Notes under the pieces: generated by a model
Seen by the model: the letters and a program-made list of their open reading frames with translations, nothing else
Told to the model about the DNA's origin: nothing
The model's database searches: none
Part shown: positions 58,534 through 64,000 of the stretch, in pieces
How positions within the stretch are numbered: the first letter of the stretch is position 1
Layout: each line of letters begins with the position of its first letter
Translations under genes and position numbers: made by a program
NCBI GenBank assembly: GCA_039105265.1
Contig: JAPFFF010000001.1
Location: 6,262,001 to 6,326,000 of the forward strand
Reading direction: 5' to 3'
DNA: 64,000 bases
Origin: Tritrichomonas musculus
Lineage: Eukaryota > Parabasalia > Tritrichomonadida > Tritrichomonadidae

Positions 58534-61014
58534 ATGCAACCACTAACTACAAACTGCGATAGCCAAGAAGAACAAGGAACTTTCGAAACAATTCGCGAAC
58601 TCGATTACAATATATTCGATAAAGAAGGTGTTAAGCTTCCTTTCTCTTACTTCTATACTAACTCCAAATTCGAAACATTGCTGCATAACATAACATATAC
58701 ATTAAACATTAACGATACAGCCAATATCGATTTTACGCTTGGTGGAACAAACAATAAAGAGCTTAAACCATTATGTTCTAGATTCTGCGATAATATTATT
58801 ATCCATTTTATTATACCCGAAGATATTATAAAGAATAATAAAGCATTAAAGAATTATATTAAACGTAAGGGAACAAACGACCAACCAGAAGAGAATACAC
58901 CAAAGTCCAAAGAAGACCGACAATTTAATAAAGTTCTTAAAGAAATTACGCCATTCCTTGCTAACAATACAGAAATTATTAGAGAGTTATTTAATAAATT
59001 CGATATACTAATTAATAAGACAAGCATAAAGCCGACATCGTTTAAAGTCGATAAAGGAACCATTAAACAGTTTATTAAAATATCTCTGCAAGATGTTCCA
59101 CTAGATAAGGTTCTTAATATTGTATGCAATAAAGAGAGAATTAAAGAGTTTAACGATAATGGTATATTTATAAACGATATCGAAATAATCCAAGACTTTA
59201 GCGGAACCATTAACAAGAAGGATGTTATAGATTATTTATTAACGAAGCCAGACTTTAGAAAAGAAGGAGAGGAATCCATTAACAACAATACAACAGAAGA
59301 ACCGATTAAAATAATTATAGATAATAATGCATCTGTCGGTTCCAATTGTTTAACATTTATAACGAATTCTTCTTTTGGTGCTGTTAGGTATAATTTTTAT
59401 AATAAATTCGCGCAAGCAATAGAATCTCCAAATGTTCGAGGTAGTGTCGGAAACCATTACAGCCATTGGATAAATAACCAAGAACAGATATTAAAGGATA
59501 ATATTAAGAAATCTCTCGATACAGGTATTTTAAGATTAGAAATAACATATTATATCGATAACCAAGCGATAACAGAAGAATACATTAACAAACACCTCGA
59601 TTATTTTGTTTATATATTACCTCCAAATCTTATATTCTATAACAGTATATCCAAGCAATGGTCGCTATTACTTAATGCTATTAAATATAATCTTTGTGTT
59701 GTGGATTTGGATTATAACTTGGCTTTGTTCTCTTACTCGATAAACAAGCTAACAAACAACATAAACGGCTTTTATATTAAGAACGTTAATACAAACAAGC
59801 TTTCGAACATACTTAAATTATATTCGTTTAATTATCCAATTATTCTGGTATCATTTAAGCGAACTATCGAAGAAGGAAACGACAATTTGCTTATTAAGCA
59901 ACGAATATATACAAAAGAACTAATAAACACAATAAACAAATCGTTTGTATTAAACGAACTAATAACTTATATATCGAACGGAAATACTTACTTTACACCA
60001 TTTATTACTAAAGATACAACCATTAAAGCCGAAGATGTAGGTTTATTAGATTGCCCGATTTGTCGCTTACGATTACAACCAAAGAAGAACATAAACCAAT
60101 TTACAACCTATAACATTCCTATAGTGTTTAAACCAATCGATAACATAAGCAAAATAACCAAACTGTTAAAGAAAGACAAAGAAGAGAATCTATTTAAAAA
60201 TGCGAGAGAAGAATTAATAAACGAACTAATAAAACAAAAAGAAGAAGAGTCTAACCAACAGATACAAGATACCACAAAAATAAAGAGTATGTTTATTAAT
60301 TCGTTTAACGATACTCTTAATTCGAACAAACATAAATTAATCGAATTGGAGAACAAGACGCATTTATTTGTTTATGCTTTTAAATTTATATTTACTCGAT
60401 ATGGGAACAAGGCTTTATTATTATGCAGTAAACAAAACAATATTGGTAGCGAATCTAATTTATCTATTTACTGGTCGGTTAATTCTGTTTACGATTATTT
60501 ACGAGAGAACATTAACAAATGGACAGAAATAGCGAATAACATTTATGGCTCTTCGTTAGGAATACCTATAATAGAGATAGAAAAGGAAGGTGTCTATTAT
60601 AATGCTTCTCGTAATCTCCGTGCAAAAATAAATATTGTTAACAGCACAACAACAAGAGACGAGATACATGTTAACCAACCTCTAGAGTATTACACGAACA
60701 CAGCAATAGATAAAGAAGTACCGAACAATATTAAAGACGATAATATATTAACACATAACAGTTATCGTAAAGGAAAACACGAACCAATAGATAAACTTGT
60801 TAAAGAAGGGGATGCTATCGAAATTTTTAATACTTTCGAATATAAAGGAAGCTATTTAATTAGTTTTCGATTAGATGGCAAGGAATTAACAGCAAAGAGC
60901 ACTAGATTCCTAGACGATATAATTAAAGACAAAGAAAGTGTTTTTAAAGTTGTTGTTGGTGCACTAAAGATGCACCCAATTAGTAGACGACATTGTTATT
61001 ATTTTATTTCTTAA
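58534..61014 (+). CDS. Orphan 826-aa protein embedded in satellite DNA
   Basis: I do not recognise the family. The frame is intact from an ATG to TAA. Visible features are an N-terminal region with FTLGGTNNKELKPLCSRFCDN, and a central section with ILRLEITYYIDNQ and a hydrophobic stretch (LDYFVYILPPNLIFYN, LLLNAIKYNLCVVDLDYNLALF). A short CPICRLRLQPKK could be half a zinc site. A charged helical segment rich in Lys/Glu (~555-600) follows, then a compact C-terminal domain (GDAIEIFNTFEYKGSYLISFRL ... cut; ends HCYYFIS). Codon choice (frequent AAC, GAAC, CGA) differs from neighbouring host genes, suggesting foreign origin. A 3' piece of a related gene lies at 62,913-63,170. Function unknown; a selfish-element gene is possible. 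Confidence 0.7.
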   Translation: MQPLTTNCDSQEEQGTFETIRELDYNIFDKEGVKLPFSYFYTNSKFETLLHNITYTLNINDTANIDFTLGGTNNKELKPLCSRFCDNIIIHFIIPEDIIKNNKALKNYIKRKGTNDQPEENTPKSKEDRQFNKVLKEITPFLANNTEIIRELFNKFDILINKTSIKPTSFKVDKGTIKQFIKISLQDVPLDKVLNIVCNKERIKEFNDNGIFINDIEIIQDFSGTINKKDVIDYLLTKPDFRKEGEESINNNTTEEPIKIIIDNNASVGSNCLTFITNSSFGAVRYNFYNKFAQAIESPNVRGSVGNHYSHWINNQEQILKDNIKKSLDTGILRLEITYYIDNQAITEEYINKHLDYFVYILPPNLIFYNSISKQWSLLLNAIKYNLCVVDLDYNLALFSYSINKLTNNINGFYIKNVNTNKLSNILKLYSFNYPIILVSFKRTIEEGNDNLLIKQRIYTKELINTINKSFVLNELITYISNGNTYFTPFITKDTTIKAEDVGLLDCPICRLRLQPKKNINQFTTYNIPIVFKPIDNISKITKLLKKDKEENLFKNAREELINELIKQKEEESNQQIQDTTKIKSMFINSFNDTLNSNKHKLIELENKTHLFVYAFKFIFTRYGNKALLLCSKQNNIGSESNLSIYWSVNSVYDYLRENINKWTEIANNIYGSSLGIPIIEIEKEGVYYNASRNLRAKINIVNSTTTRDEIHVNQPLEYYTNTAIDKEVPNNIKDDNILTHNSYRKGKHEPIDKLVKEGDAIEIFNTFEYKGSYLISFRLDGKELTAKSTRFLDDIIKDKESVFKVVVGALKMHPISRRHCYYFIS

Positions 61015-61028
61015 AGCAGGAAGCAGAC

Positions 61029-61130
61029 ATAACCAAATATTATAACAATTAATTGCTACTTTTAAGATTTATACAATATTCTATTTTTGGAATCCACAAA
61101 GGAACAACATTATTAGAAACGCATAGAGTG
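61029..61130. repeat. Conserved box, copy 1, downstream of the 826-aa gene
   Basis: A stretch containing AACCAAATATTATAAC, ATTAATTGCTACTTTTAAGA, TATTTTTGGAATCCACAAAG and GAACAACATTATTAGAAAC is repeated with about 80-90% identity at 63,457-63,574, and its right-hand part begins again at 63,950. It directly follows the stop codon of the 826-aa gene. Confidence 0.85.
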
Positions 61131-61218
61131 ACCCATTTACATTATCCAGGTGGCAAATTCTACCATCTCTAAAACGCGACCATATAAAGCAACATTTTTG
61201 CTGTTTAGAGGTTTTATA

Positions 61219-61402
61219 GTATATCCATTAATATATCCAACAATATATCCAACAATATATCCATTAATATATCCAACAATATATCCAACAATATATCCAC
61301 CAATACAATCCAATAGTATATCTATTAATACATCCACTATTATATCCACTTATGGAACACCCAACAATATATCCACTAATACATCCACTTATAATATATC
61401 CA
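61219..61402. repeat. 12-bp ATATATCCAACA/ATATATCCATTA array
   Basis: Tandem 12-bp units built on ATATATCC with alternating AACA and ATTA ends, decaying to ATACATCCACTA variants. The frames open across it on both strands are repeat artefacts. Confidence 0.9.
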
Positions 61403-61508
61403 TGCGAGCTATATTACATAAAGATATAGAGGTATCTAACTAGACAGGTATCTAACAAAGCATAGAGGTATCGTATAAAACCAATAGGTATCGCACAAAA
61501 CCATATAC

Positions 61509-62865
61509 TCTATATACTACTAACTATATACCAACTACATACTAACTATATACTACTACTAACTATATACTACTACTAACTATATACTACTACTAACTAT
61601 ATACTACTACTAACTATATACTACTACTAACTATATACTACTACTAACTATATACTACTACTAACTATATACTACTACTAACTATATACTACTACTAACT
61701 ATATACTACTACTAACTATATACTACTACTAACTATATACTACTACTAACTATATACTACTACTAACTATATACTACTACTAACTATATACTACTACTAA
61801 CTATATACTACTACTAACTATATACTACTACTAACTATATACTACTACTAACTATATACTACTACTAACTATATACTACTACTAACTATATACTACTACT
61901 AACTATATACTACTACTACTATATACTACTACTAACTATATACTACTAACTATATACTACTACTAACTATATACTACTACTAACTACTACTAACTATATA
62001 CTACTACTAACTATATACTACTACTACTACTACTATATACTACTACTATATACTACTACTAACTATATACTACTACTAACTATATACTACTACTAACTAT
62101 ATACTACTACTAACTACTATACTACTATATACTACTACTAACTATATACTACTACTAACTATATACTACTACTACTACTACTACTAACTATATACTACTA
62201 CTAACTATATACTACTACTACTATATACTACTACTAACTATATACTACTACTAACTATATACTACTACTAACTATATACTACTACTAACTATATACTACT
62301 ACTAACTATATACTACTACTAACTATATACTACTACTAACTATATACTACTACTAACTATATACTACTACTAACTATATACTACTACTAACTATATACTA
62401 CTACTAACTATATACTACTACTAACTATATACTACTACTAACTATATACTACTACTAACTATATACTACTACTAACTATATACTACTACTAACTATATAC
62501 TACTACTAACTATATACTACTACTAACTATATACTACTACTAACTATATACTACTACTAACTATATACTACTACTAACTATATACTACTACTAACTATAT
62601 ACTACTACTAACTATATACTACTACTAACTATATACTACTACTAACTATATACTACTACTAACTATATACTACTACTAACTATATACTACTACTAACTAT
62701 ATACTACTACTAACTATATACTACTACTAACTATATACTACTACTACTACTACTACTATATACTACTACTACTACTACTAACTATATACTACTACTATAC
62801 TAACTATATACTACTACTACTACTAACTATATACTACTACTAACTATATACTACCTACATACTAA
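61509..62865. repeat. 17-bp satellite CTACTACTAACTATATA, about 80 copies
   Basis: More than 1.3 kb of nearly perfect tandem CTACTACTAACTATATA. Short irregular stretches (about 61,910-62,230 and 62,740-62,830) show units that have lost AAC or gained CTA triplets. Near-identity of most units indicates recent expansion or homogenisation. True length in the genome may differ because such arrays assemble poorly. Confidence 0.97.
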
Positions 62866-62912
62866 TTACATATTAACAATATACAAGTTATATACCTTAT
62901 ATACAAACTATA

Positions 62913-63170
62913 TGCAAAAAGATAGACGACGATGTTAAACTAGGAGATACAGTTAAGATATTTGGGTACAAACTACTTAAAAGTTCGTTATTAATACGTT
63001 GTTCTATTAATAGCGGAGACCTAAAAAATTATATAGCGACATACTGGCTTAAGGAAATTATCCTTGGTAAACTTAAATCTACAAAAATAACCAATTGTAT
63101 AGAAGCTGTTGTTGGACCCACTAAGACCACACCACAAAAACAGAAATGCTATATTTATGTGGTTAGCTAA
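62913..63170 (+). pseudogene. 3' piece of a gene related to the 826-aa orphan
   Basis: Eighty-five codons ending in TAA at 63,168-63,170, with no ATG start and the 17-bp satellite upstream. The reading KLGDTVKIFGYKLLKSSLLI ... IEAVVGPTKTTPQKQKCYIYVVS parallels the end of the 826-aa protein (KEGDAIEIFNTFEYKGSYLI ... FKVVVGALKMHPISRRHCYYFIS) in length and pattern. Identity is modest, roughly 30% by eye. The rest of the gene is absent, apparently replaced by satellite. It is probably non-functional. Confidence 0.6.
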
Positions 63171-63182
63171 AAATAATTTATT

Positions 63183-63440
63183 CTATTCTCCATCTAGTAC
63201 TGTCGATGCAGACATACAATATAAAATGTCGTCGTCTTGTCTATCGAAGAATAAGATGCGATACTTCTTAATAAACACACCAGGGAATGTAAAACTATAT
63301 TTTCCTTTAATAGTAGAATATTTATGTACTTTTCCTTTTGGGTCCTTAATTAAAACATAGTTGTTGTAATCTTGGATAGTGCATCCATTAAAAGTAAATG
63401 TTCTCTCTGTTGGTATCTGTATGGTATCTTTAAAAGACAT
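63183..63440 (-). CDS. Orphan 85-aa protein
   Basis: Convergent with the gene piece just upstream; only 12 bp separate the two stops. The product starts MSFKDTIQIPTERTFTFNG and has alternating beta-type segments (YNNYVLIKDPKGKVHKYS, KYSFTFPGVFIKKYRILFF), ending in SASTVLDGE. It may be a small beta-barrel. I recognise no family. Its ATG lies 16 bp from the second copy of the conserved box, which could act as its upstream region. Confidence 0.5.
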   Translation of the reverse strand: MSFKDTIQIPTERTFTFNGCTIQDYNNYVLIKDPKGKVHKYSTIKGKYSFTFPGVFIKKYRILFFDRQDDDILYCMSASTVLDGE

Positions 63441-63456
63441 TTATGCGGAAATAAAA

Positions 63457-63574
63457 ATAACCAAATACTATAACGAATATTTGCGACACGATTAATTGCT
63501 ACTTTTTAAAATTTATAACTATATTTTATTTTTGGAATCCACAAAGGAACAACATTGTAAGAAACACATAGAGG
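63457..63574. repeat. Conserved box, copy 2
   Basis: AACCAAATACTATAAC, ATTAATTGCTACTTTTTAAA, TATTTTTGGAATCCACAAAG and GAACAACATTGTAAGAAAC repeat copy 1 at 61,029-61,130, with a short insertion (GAATATTTGCGACACG) and scattered substitutions. The conservation contrasts with the unrelated sequences on either side. Confidence 0.85.
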
Positions 63575-63724
63575 AACCTATATGCAATATCTGGTGTGTA
63601 GGAAAATCGACGGACCCAATAAATAAAGTTGCCAACGATGCGATTAATTAGATTTCCTTCCACATTCCATTTCGAACATATTACTACCATACATTTCCAG
63701 GTTGTGTATTTGTTAGTATTTGTA

Positions 63725-63945
63725 AGATACATCTATGGTTATAGAATACATCTATATTTATAGAATACATTTGCTGTTGGTGCGATACATTTACGGCTTG
63801 TAGGATACATCTAAGGTTTGTGCGATACATTTGCAATTTTTGGGATACATTTGCGGCTTGTGCGATACATTTACGGTTTGTGCGATACATTTGCAATTTT
63901 TGGGATACATTTGCGGCTTGTGCGATACATTTACGGTTTGGGTAT
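63725..63945. repeat. GATACATTTGCGG-type minisatellite
   Basis: About nine units of 18-24 bp sharing (G/A)GATACATTT(G/A)C followed by GGCTTGTGC, GGTTTGTGC or AATTTTTGG. Two consecutive 60-bp blocks are identical, so the array also has a higher-order period. Confidence 0.92.
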
Positions 63946-63949
63946 TTGT

Positions 63950-63985
63950 TTATTTTTTGGAACACACAGAGAAAAGTATTATTAG
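63950..63985. repeat. Conserved box, copy 3 (partial, near the window edge)
   Basis: TTATTTTTTGGAACACACAG and AGTATTATTAGG resemble the right-hand part of copies 1 and 2 (TATTTTTGGAATCCACAAAG, ACATTATTAGAA). It suggests another cassette begins beyond the window. Confidence 0.5.
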
Positions 63986-64000
63986 GTAATTTTAAAAACA

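Noticed and set aside
61150-61443. 97-codon plus-strand frame and the opposing minus-strand frame
   Set aside because: They translate the 12-bp repeat into YPTIYPLIYP-type strings and overlap the box; they are repeat artefacts.
58045-62865. CRISPR-like arrays
   Set aside because: The 14-bp and 17-bp units are directly adjacent, with no unique spacers, so these are satellites. The genome is also eukaryotic.
57713-64000. Second terminus of the Maverick element
   Set aside because: I looked for the inverse of the 42-bp terminal hairpin with its flank and did not see one, so the satellite region is not assigned to the element.

Overview
This window is almost certainly nuclear DNA of a parabasalid protist, most likely a Tritrichomonas-type trichomonad. 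It is very A+T-rich. The genes are long and uninterrupted, including open frames of 2,865, 2,731 and 2,077 codons with no introns. They use the standard code and encode expanded trichomonad-style families: BEACH-WD40 proteins, AGC and CAMK kinases, kinases fused to long Sel1-repeat tails, and a Rab GTPase. A fragment of a Maverick/Polinton element is also present, and these elements are abundant in trichomonads. The species is an inference from gene content, not from any marker gene.

Layout. At 1-748 the 5' part of a CAMK-like kinase runs off the left edge. A 2.9-kb gene-free stretch follows, holding a short tandem repeat and a 479-bp inverted-repeat transposon with a perfect 8-bp target duplication. 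From 3.7 to 16.4 kb, on the minus strand, are a YjjG-type HAD phosphatase, an unrecognised 202-aa protein, an AGC kinase with a probable N-terminal PH-like domain, and a giant BEACH-WD40 protein. Divergent from it on the plus strand are a DUF1963/YwqG-like protein and a low-complexity protein. At 18.66-20.84 kb is a 2.18-kb foldback-like element, also with a perfect 8-bp target duplication. It sits just upstream of a small gene whose open frame extends 5' without an ATG. A third A+T-rich inverted-repeat element (21.47-22.49 kb) separates that gene from a second giant BEACH-WD40 gene, whose BEACH domain carries a roughly 350-residue Ser/Asp/Asn-rich insertion.

From 32.5 to 41 kb the plus strand encodes a Rab GTPase, a TMEM161-like membrane protein, an orphan 377-aa protein and a 1,300-aa kinase/Sel1 protein. 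Between the last two lies a 566-bp hAT-like miniature element with a perfect 8-bp target duplication. A second kinase/Sel1 gene (41.46-45.58 kb) is split by one in-frame TAA inside the kinase domain. A tRNA-His(GTG) gene follows. Next, on the minus strand, are a sacsin/NO-VEIN-like GHKL ATPase, with about seven internal modules spaced near 172 residues, and a NADAR-domain protein. The neighbouring ATPase and N-glycosidase could work together, but nothing here proves it.

The last 10 kb is accessory DNA. A one-ended Maverick/Polinton fossil (53,847-57,712) carries its terminal hairpin, a packaging ATPase and several small genes. It abuts a purine-rich tract, a strikingly GC-rich minisatellite and long 14-bp and 17-bp satellites. 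Inside these satellites lie an 826-aa orphan gene, the 3' piece of a related gene, and an 85-aa orphan gene. A box of about 100 bp recurs beyond the genes (two clear copies and a third starting at the window edge). The result is a repeating layout of satellite, orphan gene, conserved box, satellite, which I could not match to any known system and which is the most novel-looking part of the window.
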